Assembly: GCA_001662425.1 (NCBI GenBank)
Contig: BDDC01000354.1
Location: 1 to 64,000 of the forward strand
Reading direction: 5' to 3'
Origin: Chlamydomonas sphaeroides
Lineage: Eukaryota; Chlorophyta; Chlorophyceae; Chlamydomonadales; Chlamydomonadaceae
Length of the DNA stretch: 64,000 nt
In this document: positions 10,350 through 23,182 of the stretch, one piece after another
Layout of the letters: every line of letters begins with the position of its first letter
How positions within the stretch are numbered: position 1 is the first letter of the stretch
Program-made: the position numbers and the translations under genes
Notes under the pieces: model-generated
What the model was told of the DNA's origin: nothing
Databases searched by the model: none
Seen by the model: only the letters and a program-made list of their open reading frames with translations

Positions 10350-13300
10350 GCGAAGAAAATCCCGCCGCGCGGACGGACGGAGTGGCCAGCGACTCACCGA
10401 CTTCCGCCGCGCGCAGTTACGACCTACCTGGTCACCAAGCGAGCTGGCCGGCGGCGCGCACTCAACGCCAGCACGGCACAGCATGCCACGCCGCCGGCAG
10501 GATCAGGGGCGGCAGGGGGCCACGACACCGGCCGGCCCAGAAGCGTGCGACGGTGCCAGCGGGGAGCTCAGCAGGCGCCGAGCAGAGGTTGTGCCTTGTG
10601 TTCGTGCCGGCGGAGCCGTGGAGGCCAGTTACAGGGGCAGGCAACCAGCGCGGGTGGACGGAGCAGGTGGGCCAGCGTGGGCGATGGGTGCTTGCTAGCG
10701 CTAGCGCTGGCACTGGCCGCGGCCCTGACGGCGACCCGGACGGCGACCCCGATGGCGGCCCTGACGGCGGCTCAAGATCGTAGACCAAGCATAGCAAGTC
10801 AACGGAAAGGTGGTGCCGAAGTATGCGCAGACCACGTACAGAACGCCTCGCGTAGCCAAGCGGGAAGCAGAGTGTCAAGCCGGCGGGGGTAGGAGTCAAC
10901 TGCCCGTTGCGTGACCCAGCAGGATCCCAGCAGCCGAAACGGCCGCGGCAGAGGCGTCCGCGTCAGCTGTGGCGAGTGGTGGTGGGCAAAGCAAACGACG
11001 CCCGAGTGATGAGTGGGCCCCATGGCCATACGTGCGCGGCAATGCGATCGTGCCAGGAAACAATCTTTGTGCAGGCAGATTTGTCGTGTTTCATTGACGT
11101 AACTAGCTAACGGGGGTGCGTGATGTCGCGCAGCCCGCGAACCAGCCACATGCGGATCCAGTGTTCACGAACTTCCAGACGGATCGCTGACGATGACGCC
11201 GCACAACAATTTATTTCATACTTGCCGCATACATGTCTCGAGCCTCTACCGCGGGCGGGGTCGGCGGTATCCGGCGTAGCGTGGCCAAGCAGTTGATGAG
11301 TGGAAGCAATAAAACTGAGCCGCCGCCACCGACAATGCAGAGATAGACGCAACCTGCGCTGCTACGGTCTGCACTCTATTACACGCCACTGCTGCACGCA
11401 CTATGTCAATCTAGCTAGTCAATCTGGGTCGTGTACTCGCGTTACTGGTTTGAGACGCATCAACCAGCAGGTAAGTAAGGCCAGGCTGGCACCGCACCGC
11501 TGCCCGGCTACACGTACGGGACCATTCCCGACCAGGCAAGGCCAGGCACCGCTGCGCGGCTACACAGGCCCTGGCACCGTCTGCAGCAAGCCGACCGCCG
11601 CTGATTGTCGCTGATGTTCACTTTGCGGCACGCAGGGCTGCTACTGTTGGCCTAGTTGGCCGACACTGAAAAAAGAACGTGCTTCTCGCTCAGGGGGGCG
11701 CCCCCTGTTCTCGCTTGTCCTCAATGCATGCCATCCACGCATGCATTCCAGGTATTGCAGGTCCGCCCGTCCAGCAAGGCGCAGAATCAACAACTGCGCT
11801 GATCACGTAAGCGCCCGCCTGGCCTGTTGATAGCCAAGCAAGCAAGCAACCAACTCCACGCACCCAACCGAAACCGCATCAGCGCCATGTGGCACTCGCT
11901 CGCGCACAAAGCACCCCGCACTGGAGATGCTGTGCATGCGTGGCTCGCCTATCCAACACTTGTGGCGACACATCTTACACATCTGCTGCACCTGCTGCTT
12001 GGGCACTCCCCGTACCGACGACACCACTGAATTCACGCGGATCAGCATACAGCCAATCATTTCCCAACCGTCTATCGTCCAGGTATGTAAGAGCACAGCA
12101 GGGTAACCAGCAGGACCCCATCTGCATCTCCCCTCATGCATGCATACGCCGCAAGTGAGCTGCTGTCGGTGACACCCACGCCGCCCTTCACTCCTCCAGC
12201 TCCTCCAGCTCCGACAAGCCAAGCCGCCAAATAAATGCCGCCGAAGATGTGGAGGCATACATCCGGGAACTTATGTAGGCACGAACCCTGAGAAGCGCCC
12301 TGCCAAGCAAGGGCGCGGTTGTCACAGTATGTCATGGGCAGAGTGCCGCTAGTGCCGCCTGCCCGCCAAAGCAAACAAGCGGTTCCCGACAGCAGCCGTG
12401 CTGCTGGCCGCTTCCTGACGCTGCTACGTTCGCATAGTTAGCATGCGCCAAGGGTGTAGCCCGTGATGAGTGGTCTGGAGTAGCGCTTGAGACACGTCAA
12501 GACGCGACAAGACGCTGTAAGACACGTTGCCTCTCACACTGGTCTCAGCACGATTGAGGGGATAGAGTGCACTCCGCTTATCACGACCAAGATCGTCAGA
12601 AATTACATGGACCTGGGCAGCGAGCAGACTATGGAAGTTCGCCGCGGTTTCCGCTGGCACAGCGCTAGCTCGGGCGCAGAGTCACGGCAGTAGCTAGCCA
12701 TGGACCGGCGAGATGGAGGCTAGGATCGTGGTATCGTAGTCGGTTGGCTTGGAGGCTTACTAGAGCAGCCTCACCATGTTGGGTGAGAGTCAGTGGTGTT
12801 TCACGTCAACCAGACGGGTCCCACTTGCTGGTCAAAGACTACATCTCGCCTATGATCAGGGCGGAGACAGGGCACCAGTGCTGGCTCACGCCCATGACTA
12901 GCCTCGCCAGTACGACAGCCACGAACCACAGCCTACGGAGGGGTCCCCCTTCCCCCCTCAGCTCAGTTTCCCAGCTCCTGCCACACTTGACCTCTGGGCG
13001 CGACACACTGGCCACGGAGTAGTGCGCTGCAAGCTGTTCACGGACTGAGCGAATCCGCTTAGCGAAACCGTTCAGGTTTGAAACCGTGCACTCTGGATTG
13101 ACTCCCCTCCTGGATAAGGATAAAATTAATACTTTGAAGCGGGCGACCATGTATGCCACCCTCTGCGCGCATCAGTCGGAACGAAGTAGTCCGAAAAGGC
13201 CCCTACGGGAAAAGTTTCCCGCCGCAGCGTGCTATGACTTCTGTTGCTGCTTTCATGTGGAGCGCATTGTGGGCACGACAGGTTTGTTAACGTTGGGGGT

Positions 13301-14089
13301 TTTCGTTTGTCACGATGCTCTTCGCGTCGGGTGCAGACCCGTGTGGTCATCAAGTCGGAGAGCGCGCTTCCTGTACTGGAGCTGATGAGGCAGTCGGCTG
13401 GAATGTGTGCATGCGATTGCAGTGATAGATAAATTGGGGCTCGGTAGCGCTCGGGCTTCGGCAGCATGTGTTCGATCACAAACTCGTTTCGTACAATGTA
13501 CACGCGACGCCCGAAGGCCCCCCCCCTTGCAAGCATTCGCGCCGTTCATTTAGCGACCGCACTATTCTATCTGAAACCATGCGTAAAGCATCGCATCAAA
13601 CGTCCCCCAAGCGCAAGTTGACATAGCTGCCGTGCCCGCGAGCGCTCTACACAATAACAGCAACAAATGACTACAAAGTGGTGCGAGAAACCTTTCCCAC
13701 CGGCACCACATTTTCCTGAGATTGCTTTCCCTGACTGCACGCCACATACACCTAACATTCCCCACAATTACGTGAACGCCGCGTCACTATGAAGTAATAC
13801 CACGTGAACAAACATGAGCCGTCTCATTATGGCCTGCCTCTGCGGTTCGCACCCTAGATGGGGCGGCAGCGCTTGCGCTGCCCACGTATCGCCTGACGCT
13901 GCTGGAGCTTCATATCAAGTGACAGTCGCATGCGCTGCGACAGGCACAGAAAGGCATAGCGAAGGCGCCGACGTCGAGGTCAGTCCCGCCGCAACACCAC
14001 GTTTACGACCGCCGATGCGCATGCGCGGGACATAGAAGTAGAGATTGTTACGACACGTGCTAGGGACGAAAGATTTAAGGGGGGGGGGC

Positions 14090-14352
14090 CGGGGACTTCG
14101 TATAAAATGGGGCGAGCTGGGGGATTTTCTTTTGATGAATATGGGGCGTGGGAAATTCTATATAATTTGGGGCCGCGCCTTTGAAGTGCGGAACGAATGA
14201 AGGCAAGCCGTGTGTGGGTCATTGTGGATTTTGTGTCTTGTGCGACATTTGCTCCGCCGACGGTAAGCCTCCTAAATCTGTCCGCGTTGCCGGGAGATTT
14301 CTATTGAGATTGGGGCCGCTTCGTCTAATCAGGGAGGGCAGGCCGTGTGTGG
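14090..14352. repeat. A/T-enriched diverged tandem duplication
   Basis: Two related segments of about 65 bases lie some 140 bases apart. Each runs from a GGGAAATTCTAT-like start through TTGGGGCCGC to GGCAAGCCGTGTGTGGG or GGCAGGCCGTGTGTGGG, ending near 14218 and 14352. A related A/T-rich unit with TATAAAATGGGGCG lies just before at 14100-14117. The composition contrasts with the flanking GC-rich DNA. No coding potential is apparent. Confidence 0.5.
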
Positions 14353-14359
14353 GACGACG

Positions 14360-15855
14360 ACAGAGCCCCCACGCCCGCCCGCCACCGCCGCCGCATGCGC
14401 TGGCAGGGCACGCCACCGCTCTCGCCCTCAAACCCTACCGGCTGCTCACTGTGCCACGCACCACCACTCACAGGCCAGCCCTGGCGGGCGCTTATCAGCG
14501 CTACAGCGCGAGCTGCTGTCACCCGGCCCATCGTCGTCGCGTGACACAGCGTGGCTCAGGCGGGCCACGGCAGCCCTGTCCGCCGTGTCGCTGGCATTCG
14601 GCAGTGGGGCAGAAGTGCGGTGAGTCACGCACGCCGGCAGCGACACCAACATGGATTGCTTGCAATCACCACGCACCAGTGGAGGGTCTCCGTCCCGCCC
14701 GGAGAACCATGCATGCAACGACAGACAGATGCGCCTCACTCGCCCTCCCGTTCTGTTATCGTTGGCCGCCAGTCTCTACGGGGCTGTGCCCCCGGCTGAT
14801 GGGCTCGACGGAGCCAGCAGCAGCTCCCCGGCTTCCTTCGCGCGCATAGCCAGCGCACCACAGCAGCCTCGCCACGGCGCGGATAAAGCGGCGCAGACCC
14901 CACACGACCCCTGCCCCTGCTGCTGGCTCGTGGACGTGCACGCGCCGGGCGTGCTCGCAGCCAGCTTTGCAGAGATGTCCCGCACGCGGGTAGGTGGGCA
15001 TGCGTGCATGCATGCACGCATTGGGGCTGGTGCGTAGGTGAGCACGCATCCAGCGCGCTGCTATGCTGCCTCAAACTACTGGCAATGCGGGACGGGAGCT
15101 AGCGCCGGCGGAGATGCGGCGGCCGATGCATGAGTGCGATAGGCCGGCGAGCTCGGGACCTCGTGCGTTGCGTCTCAGCTAGCTGCTGGCCAGCAGCCCC
15201 ATGGCGCATTGATGGAGGTCACTGGGCCAGGCACCGCACCAGCACTCTCGTGCGCACGGCACGAAGTACACGAAGCGACAACAGTGCCGTGTGTGTGTGT
15301 GGGGGGGGGGGAGGTGTGGCAGCAGTAGGGAATGCGCGGGAACAGGCGCATGTTCCGGACATCGAACACGCACGATCGACGGCATATATGCAGCAGGGGA
15401 TGGAGAGTGGGCCCATGCATGTCCGCGTGACGCGACAGGCGCGCGGTGCCGACATCCACGTACGTACATTGCGCGCGCCATTAATCCAGCATCCATACGC
15501 TGCCTGCCTCACCTCTGGCAGGAGCCCCGTGTGTGCGGCGGGACGGGCGCTGCTGCTGCTGCTGCTGCTGCTGCTGCCGACCGCAGCTCAGAGGACAGCA
15601 CGCAGCGCTGCTCATCATCAGGAGGCGTCGCAAGGCACGGCTGAGGGCCGCTACGTAGCGAGGGTCGCCTTGCACTCACGGGCAGGGCGTGGGCGCATGG
15701 CCGATGCATGATTAGATGCTGGAGGCCAGGGGGAGCAATCGCAGGCTCGCTCCAGCCGCCAACCAATCGACCCCAACGAACACCACACAAGCAAGTGCCC
15801 TGCTGGTAGACACTTATCCCTGCACGCACGCCTTGTGTGCGGCTCTTGCTCGCAG
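14360..15855. other. Region upstream of the kinase gene; missing 5' exons expected here or further left
   Basis: The first exon I can support in the kinase gene begins at a 3' splice site at 15856, so its start codon and earlier exons must lie to the left. Candidate open segments occur near 14880-14989, but the donor at 14990 gives the wrong phase. I could not identify the true 5' exons. A CTG microsatellite lies at 15549-15578. Confidence 0.35.
15549..15578. repeat. (CTG)n microsatellite, about 10 units
   Basis: An uninterrupted CTG/CAG trinucleotide run in non-coding DNA upstream of the kinase gene. Confidence 0.9.
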
Positions 15856-18800
15856 GTCAGCAGCCGGCTGGCGCTGCAGCAGCTGCAGCGGTGCCGTTGC
15901 CCTGGTGCCGCTGACCTCTGGCGGCGCGACAGTGGCGGCACTGTGGATCGGCGAAGGGGCCCAGCCTGCTAACGAGGAGCTGGCGTGCGAGCCCGGAGGA
16001 GCTGCTGTGGATGGCATGCCGCCCTGCCGCCCTGCAGCGGCGGCCGGCCTGCCTACCCTGGGCGAGCTTCAGCAGCTGGGCCTGATGATGTCGTTGATCC
16101 TACTGGGCTCCGACCCGCACGGCCAGCTGGGCGCGCTGGCCGGCTGCCTGCCTGCGCTGGCGGCCGCCGGCAGCACGCAGGCGCTGCTGGCCGCGCTGTG
16201 CGGTGGCATGGAGCGGCAGTTGCGGCAGCGCTTTTTCCTGCAGCCGCGCCTGGTGCCGGCGCTAGTGCTGCCGCGGGGCTCCTCGCGCTCTGGGCGGCTG
16301 CTAAGCTGGGAGGAGCCGGACACCACCGCCGCCGCATCAGTCGAGGACGACGCGTGCAAACGCGAGGCAAGCTTCCATACGAGGTGTGTAGGGTTAGGGT
16401 GTGTTTTACAGCGGCAACCTAATAGCAGCACGCTGCGCATGTAGCCATATGTTATGCACGCCATGCGCCGCTGCTGCAGATCCGGTCGCTCGATGTTCCC
16501 CCACCCCGTGGCCAGGGCGCCGTCCGCCGCAGCGAAACCGGCAGGCGCTGCTGCCCTGTCCATGGATCCAGAGCCCCGAAGCCCAGCGGAGGACAGCCAG
16601 TCGGCCGCCGCGAGCTCCATCAACAGCATTCGGCCCGGCAGCGCAGCACAGCGCGCGGCCCCCGTAGCCCCAGCAGCCCTGCGAAACGCGGCGGGCAGCG
16701 GCAGCACTGTTGGCCACAGCGGCCTTTCAGCGCGCGGCCGTGTGTCGGCGCTGCGCGCCAAACCCTTTCAGCTGGCGCAGACGCTGCTCGCGCGCCTCGC
16801 GCTGCAAATGATGACGCCGGCTGCGCCGGAGGGCAGCGCCGGGGCCGGCGTGTCGGCAGCAGCAGAGCACGGCCGCTTAGCGCCTCGGGCGCTGATGGTG
16901 GAGGACTGTCTATCGCACTTGCAGGACCCGAGGCAGCCGTGCAGGGATTTGCTGCTGCTCCTGTACGGCGGCGAAGCAGAGGCGCGCAAGACCGCCGGAA
17001 CCTCGCCGTGGCCTTCCCTCGAACTGGGGCCCAACAGCGGCTGCAGCGCTGCCAAGGGCGGGGCCGCCAAGCAGGCCAGCAGCGGCAGCCAGCGCGGTGT
17101 GCGCTCGCTGCTGCTGCTGGCACTGCCACTGGACGACGCTGGCGGCTGCCTGGGCCTGTACGTGGCGTTCCCACAGCAGCTGCCGGAGCAGCTGCTGGTG
17201 GAGGCTCGGGGCATGCTGCTGGAGCTGCTGGGGGTGAGAGAGCGGGCGATGGGGCGCGCGTACATGCGGGGCTGCGCCCACACCTAATGCCAAGCCGCCG
17301 TGGGCTCCCTCATGTAATGACCTTACGTTATCGACCGTCGCCCCTTACTTCATACCCTCGCTCCCTTTGCTAGGCGGTGGGCCCGCTGGTGCGCCGGAAG
17401 CTGGCCGGCGAGCTGGCGGTCGAGGTGGCTACCCTGACCACCGCCGCGCCCGGCTTCTACGCCGTGCGCAGAGATAGACCACCTGGAAACGGCGGCGCCG
17501 AAACAGTTGCAACAGCGCCCGCCGGCCGCGACCCCGCCGCACTTCCCCGGGTGGCAGCCCCCGACGGCGGCCCCGAGGCGCTCCAGCACCTGGTGTCATC
17601 CGCCCACGCTGCCCGAGGCTCCTGTGAAGTCCCCGTGGGCAGGGAGTACTCCGGGCCCCTGCTGCTCAGCAGCCACGATGACGTGCGGCGCCACCGCACC
17701 GACAGCCTGCGGTCTCAAGGCGTTGTAGCTGCGGTAGACGTCTCGAGGCCTCGAGGCTCTAGGGCCGAGGGGCCCAACGTGGTGCGGTCCGCAGCCGTGC
17801 AGCCGCAGCAGCAGCAGCTGCAACGGCGTCTGCTGATGGGGGTCGCTGCTGGCGGCGGCCGGGGCAGGGGCAGCCAGGGTGGCCTACCGCTGCCGTCACC
17901 TGCGCCGGTCTCGAACAGCCGCGGCTCCGGCTTTTCGGAGTGCCTCATCCACGTGGAGAAGGAGGACGGTGGGTGCTCCCCACCGCCGCACGCACCGCAC
18001 CGCATTACGATGCGGCCGCAGCAGCCTATGTTGCGTGCTGCGTGCGTTAGCCTAGCTATGACGACGACTCTTCTCTTTTCGTTTGCTCGCTCCTATGCTG
18101 CGCATGCCGCACGCCCATCTGGTGACTGAACCGACATACATGTAAACCCCTTCCTTGCAGGCGGCAGCGCGCTGCGTGCGCAGGTGCCGATGCTGGTTGC
18201 GAGCCTGCAGAACAGCATAGGCGTCGCGGCCGCCGAGTGCGCTGCCACAGAGGCCGCCTCGCGTGCGCGCTCCAGGTGAGCGGCGGCGGGTAACAAAAAC
18301 GAACACTCCTCCCAGAACAATTCGACACAACTCCAGCACGGAGCCATGTTCCTGCTCAAAGGACATGATGCCTTGACATGGCATGCCAACGCTAATGCCG
18401 CACGTACACCGTACACCGTACACCGTGCTGCCCGCCGCAGACCGCCATCGGGCTCCACGCCGCTGGGCTCGCCACCTTCGCGGCCCTCCCAGCAGCAGCT
18501 TGACGGCGCTGTGGGCCTCACCACAGCCGCGAGCTGCCTACCGGCCCCGCCTCCGACCGAGCCGGCTGCGCCACCTGAGACCGAGGCCGCGGACGGCGAC
18601 GACCTCTCCCACCTCCAGCTGGTCGGCCGGCTTGGCCGCGGCGGCTGCGCGGTGGTGTTCAAAGCGCGCATGGGGCCGCTGGACTGTGCGGTCAAGGTGA
18701 GGGGCTGCAAGCAAGCAAGCAAGCGAGGCGACGGGTTGGGTTGGGCAAGCATGCGAGCACGAGCACGAGCACGCCACAATGGATAGCGCCTCGCAAGCCA

Positions 18801-21800
18801 GCCAGCAGCAGCACTCACAGCTAGGCCTCTGGGTCAATGAATCCTGGTCGCAAGCAACCGCGTGCCGCTGCCTCCCGTCGTGACCACCTGGCTGGGCGTC
18901 GTCTCGCAATCCACCCCCGTCGCCAACATTACTTCCGGCTCGCTCGGGCGGGGCGCTCGGACATCAGCTGATGGAGATCCCCGAGGTGCGCCGCGCGGGC
19001 TGGCGGGCGGGTGGGCGCCACAGGGTGAGGGTCGAAGGGCCGGATGTCTTGCTTGGGGCGCGGCGGCGTAGGGGCCGGAGGGGCAAGGAGCCTTAAGGAT
19101 CGCACAAGGGAGGGGATCTTCGGGTTGAGGGGCGAGGTGGCGAAGCGGCGAGGAGCCAACAGGGCCCTGTGACGCCCTGGCTGGTGCATGTATGTCCGAC
19201 CGGGCGGGCGGGCAGCTCCTACCTGGCGCCGGACGACAAGGACGGCAGCAGCTCGCGGGCGTTGGTTCGTTGACATGGGGCCGCAGGAGCGAGCGCTGCG
19301 GGCAACCCAGGGAAGCGTCAAGCGGATCCTACCTAGATAGACGTGGTATGGGTGCCCCAACATACACCTCCGTTTGGTGCGTGCGTGGCGGCTTGCTGCG
19401 TGCGCGCTGCACGCAGGCCGACGCCTACGACTTCGGGACCGGGCCCTTCGATGACGTCTCAGCCGAGCGCGAGCGACTGGCGGCGCGCCGCGCGCTGCTG
19501 CGCACCGCCACGGAGCTGGCGGCCATGGGCAGCCTCAGCGGCCACCCCAACATCATGCAGGCGAGTGGGGACGGAGGGCGCCGCTAGGGGCTCTAGGGGC
19601 TCGCACACGGGGGCGGGCGGCTTGCTTGCAATCGATCAGACTGGATCAGTCGGCCCTTCCACGCTGTACATGTATGCAGGTGTACGGCACGTACAGCAAT
19701 GTCGTATTGGTGCCGCAGCCGCAGCTCGACGGCTCCATGTCCTTCCACCTCAGGCGCCCCTCCGCGACGGCGCAGCAGCTGGACGCCGGTGCGCTCGCTT
19801 GAGTAGCTAAAGTGGCTGGTACTGTACATAGCAATCAAAGCAACCAGCCGGCATGCGTCCGCCCGCTTGCACCGACGCCCTTGCCATGTAACACATGTCT
19901 TGCCTTACTCATCTATCCTTGCTGGTTTGCTGCCTCGCGCCATCCCCCTTCAGATGCACACCCCGTGTGCGCCGCCATCGTGTGCGAGTGGTGCGACCTG
20001 GGCTGCCTGCAGAGCGCGCTGTGCAAGGGGACCTTCCCTGGTGTCGTGCCACTGCGCCTTCCCGGTGGGATCCCGCCGGGCGCCGTGCCCGCTGGCGTGG
20101 GCACCGTCACTGGCAACAGCAGCGCAGTGTGGGGGCCAGCGGAGCCACAGCCGCCGCCGGCCAGCGAGCTCCTCCCTGATGACACTGCAGCCCGCCGACA
20201 GCAGCAGCCGGCACCTGGTAGTCAGCTGCAGGCCGGCCCTGATGACCCAGCGGCGGGCTGGCCAGCTTGGATCCTCAACTACAAGGTGCGTTCGATCGTT
20301 GGCGCGATGACCTTGCTTGAAGGTGACTGGGAGCTCGAAATGTGCGAGGGATGCAGTGGCTAGCCCCGCGGCCGTTTCGAATTGTGGGGGCGCGGCCGGG
20401 CACTGGTAGCCGACGATCGATGGTGCGTGGGTCTAGGCCGATCTGCTCGCTCGCTGTGCGCTTCCCAACGCAGGTCATCCTGCTCACGCTGCTGGACGTG
20501 GCCCTGGCGCTGCAGCACCTTCACGCACGCAAGCTCATCCACAGAGGTGGGGCGGCGGCATGCTATGCGACATGGATACAAGCAAGCAATTCGATTGTTG
20601 TGCGGTGTGCGTGTGGTGTGCGTGACTAGGCATAACACAGCCAACGCCGTGACTGAGCGTGTGCGGTGCTGCTTGCCGGATATCGGTGCGTGGCCGCATG
20701 CAGACGTCAAGCCCGCCAACGTGCTGTTGCGGACTAGCTGCACCGACCCGCGGGGCTTCACCGCCAAGCTGGCAGGTAGGACCAACGCTCGCTAGCTCAT
20801 CATCAGGGCTGGTAGGTGCGCGCCCTAAAATGCCTTTAACCCCTAAATAAACCCGGTGCGTGGGCTGGACTGCACTCATCAGCGCCCGGGCGCCCAACTC
20901 GCTGTACCCGCTGCTGGCTCCTTCCTCCCACCCCAACACATGCAGACTTCGGCTTCGTGACTCTGCTCAACCAGGCAAGTCATCATCAGACTATAATAGC
21001 GGCCCTGTTTGGAGCATCGCGCGCTCGCACATGCAGAAGGAGTACAGTGGGCCGCGTCGCAGGCACGCACGCGCATGCGTACAGCACAGCCGCATGCATC
21101 TGCTCCATGCATTTCTCACCTACCTATATATCACCCCCTTGCTTTATCTCCCGTTTCGCCCCAACTGACGCTTGTGTGGCTCCCGCAGCCTGGTATTGAG
21201 GCCACGGGTGGCTTGCCGTTCGCAATGGTGGAGGACGCCTGCGGCACGTGAGTGTTGTCGCACGGCTAGCACGGCATGGTGTGCACTCAGTGTATTGCAT
21301 GCGTGCGTGCGAGGTTGTTTGCTCTGCCCTGTATGTGCTAGCAGGCCTATGGAGCCAATTACTGCTTCCGATGTGCAGCACATCCCCAATCAAGCAAGTC
21401 CACAGCCGGGGCACATCCGCTCGCATCTAACCCATCCGTGCCGCAGTGTGACGCACCTGGCCCCGGAAGGCGTGGCCTGCTGGGGCTCGAACTCAGGTAC
21501 GTTTCTTCAGCCAGCCAGCAGCAACCGAACGACAGGGGCAACGTCTGCGTCACAGGCTACTGGTCGCGCATGCCAAGGGAGACTTCCCTGGAGCTCCCCA
21601 TACCGCTACCGTATTGGGGCATCGATCCGCTGCACCTACGTACCACCGCAAGCTAGGCGTACACTGTGGCCCCATACATACCGACAACACCAGCCGCCCC
21701 GATCCGCTGTTCGTTCGCTTACTTGCAGCCTGCTGCTTGCTTATATTATTGCTTGCGCAGGGGCGATGCTCACGGCCCGCAGCGACATCTACAGGTAGGC

Positions 21801-22895
21801 ATGCAGGGATGGTACTGCTGGCGTACGAAGCCGGGCGGCATTCTTATACATCCCTCCACACGTCCATCGCGTCCGTCGCGTCCCTGTCCGTCACGGGCTT
21901 GCGTGCGTCAGCGTGGCAGTAGTGTGTGCGGGTACGCACGTGCGCCGCTTGCGTGCATCCCATGGCCTGCCTCTGCTGCCTCCGCAACAGTCATACAGTC
22001 AATCAAGCAGCTGCTACTGGTTGTGTTGGTGATTTCGCCAGCGCCCCAGCCACACCGGCTTCCCGCATTCACGGCGCGCACGCTCGACTCACCCGCCCCC
22101 ATGCGCTCTGCGTGCGTGCCCACAGCTTCGGCATCCTCATGTGGGACCTCACAGCCGGCGGAGCGCGGCCCTACACTGCAACGGTAAGCACGCAAGGCTA
22201 GCTTACAATTTATAACCAGCGTGGAAGCTAGTTTGGTAAAGAGTACCCGAGACAACCGACAGCACTGGCAGCCCGGCAGGGATGTCGGTGCAAAGGTCCT
22301 TTGGACCTTTGCTTATAATCAAAGGTGGGTATTCATGCTGCCTCATCACAGCCGCGTAGCAGCACGCTACGTGCTTGCTGCTGGTGGCCCATCTATCCCG
22401 CGTGGGGCACATGCTCAAAGAAGCTTGCCGTCCACCGCTGGCTGGGGTGCGTGTGGAACGAAGGCGGCCAGGCGTGCTTGGCCCATGTATGCCTCTATCT
22501 AGCTCGTCCAACCGCACACTGCAGGTGGATCCGGCCCGCATTCCCGAGATCGTGCTACAGGGCGAGCGGCCCATATTTGACGCCACTGTGCCACCGTCGT
22601 ACAGGCAAGTGTGGTACCGCATATGTCGTACACTTTGCAGCCATCCTCGCCTGCTGGGGACACCAGCAGGGTCGACGGATGCGTTTGTTTCACGTCAGTG
22701 GTTCTGGCCCGGGCCCCGTGCAGGGCGCTAGCGGCGCGCTGCTGGCACGCTGACCCGCTGCACCGGCCCAGGGCAGCGGACCTGGTCACGACACTCAACA
22801 AGATGCTTACGCGCCCACATGGCGGCCCAAGGCTGCTGCCGACGGGCGCAGCTAGCAGCCCCGACCCTGCCGGGCTGCCGGCAGGACCCGTGTAG
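15856..22895 (+). CDS. TKL-type protein kinase with two GAF-like regions, 5' exons not identified
   Basis: Seventeen exons join in phase: 15856-16383, 16480-17233, 17374-17968, 18161-18275, 18441-18696, 19417-19560, 19680-19788, 19954-20285, 20474-20546, 20704-20775, 20946-20974, 21189-21247, 21447-21496, 21761-21794, 22126-22183, 22525-22604 and 22724-22895. They give about 1150 residues. The N-terminal 640 residues hold two weakly conserved regions resembling GAF sensor domains, such as CLGLYVAFPQQLPEQL, separated by low-complexity sequence. A complete kinase domain follows: glycine loop GRLGRGGCAVVF, AVK lysine, HRDVKPAN catalytic loop split by an intron, DFG, APE, DIYSFGILMWDL, and ARCWHADPLHRPRA near the end. 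All catalytic motifs are intact, so activity is expected. The W-D-L and RCW-RP signatures fit the tyrosine kinase-like group. A linker of some 90 residues is inserted between the N- and C-lobes. Three introns use GC donors, after 19560, 20974 and 22604. Substrate and ligand are unknown. Confidence 0.88.
22290..22312. repeat. Perfect inverted repeat, 10-bp stem with 3-base loop
   Basis: GCAAAGGTCC is followed by TTT and then GGACCTTTGC. The hairpin lies in the kinase intron between 22184 and 22524. It could fold in pre-mRNA, but no function is evident. Confidence 0.8.
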
Positions 22896-23076
22896 CGAGC
22901 AGGACCATGCTATACGGGAACATCAGCTTAGTCAGCTGCGGCAATTAGCGGGTGGGTGCTGGCCGTCGGCATACATTTGTGACAATCAAACAGCGAGTAG
23001 GACTTGCTTTTGTTTTGTGAAAAGAAGGCATGTTTGAAGATGATGAGTCCAACGTATGCCTGCATGTCATTGTTAG

Positions 23077-23081
23077 TGTAA
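23077..23081 (+). terminator. Probable TGTAA polyadenylation signal of the kinase gene
   Basis: TGTAA lies 182 bases after the kinase stop codon, within the usual 3' untranslated distance for volvocine algae. Confidence 0.45.
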
Positions 23082-23124
23082 GCCGCATGCGCGTCTCTGC
23101 CAGCCGGCGGCTATTGCCTGCTTA

Positions 23125-23182
23125 CAGTTTGTCACTTTCATGCCCTCGCCTTCGTTTCAGTTTGTCACTTTCATGCCCTCAC
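23125..23182. repeat. 22-bp direct duplication
   Basis: The sequence AGTTTGTCACTTTCATGCCC occurs twice about 34 bases apart, at about 23126 and 23159. It lies in the gene-free stretch after the kinase gene. Confidence 0.6.

Larger units (their letters stand above)
8580..13550 (-). other. Scattered coding-like fragments, possible decayed or unrecognised membrane-protein gene
   Basis: Several short minus-strand frames have a hydrophobic, protein-like composition: around 12840-12930 (ending in VMGVSQHWCPVSALIIGEM), 11107-11180 (HWIRMWLVRGLRDI), 10790-10880, 9210-9489 (including YVYLAPWSLAYDTSLEP) and 8960-9150 (DFDVGFITSLVASTSTALGP). They alternate with stops and lie in different frames, as exons of a multi-pass membrane protein would. 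I could not connect them with consistent intron phases, no domain is recognisable, and an AAT microsatellite interrupts the stretch. It may be a pseudogene, a fast-evolving lineage-specific gene, or chance. Confidence 0.22.

Noticed and set aside
10202..10783. Open frame with poly-Ile or poly-Asn
   Set aside because: This is translation of the AAT microsatellite, not a protein.
16386..16396. TAGGGTTAGGG, resembling telomere repeat
   Set aside because: Only two units occur, at the start of an intron. Too short for an interstitial telomere, and volvocine telomeres are usually TTTTAGGG.
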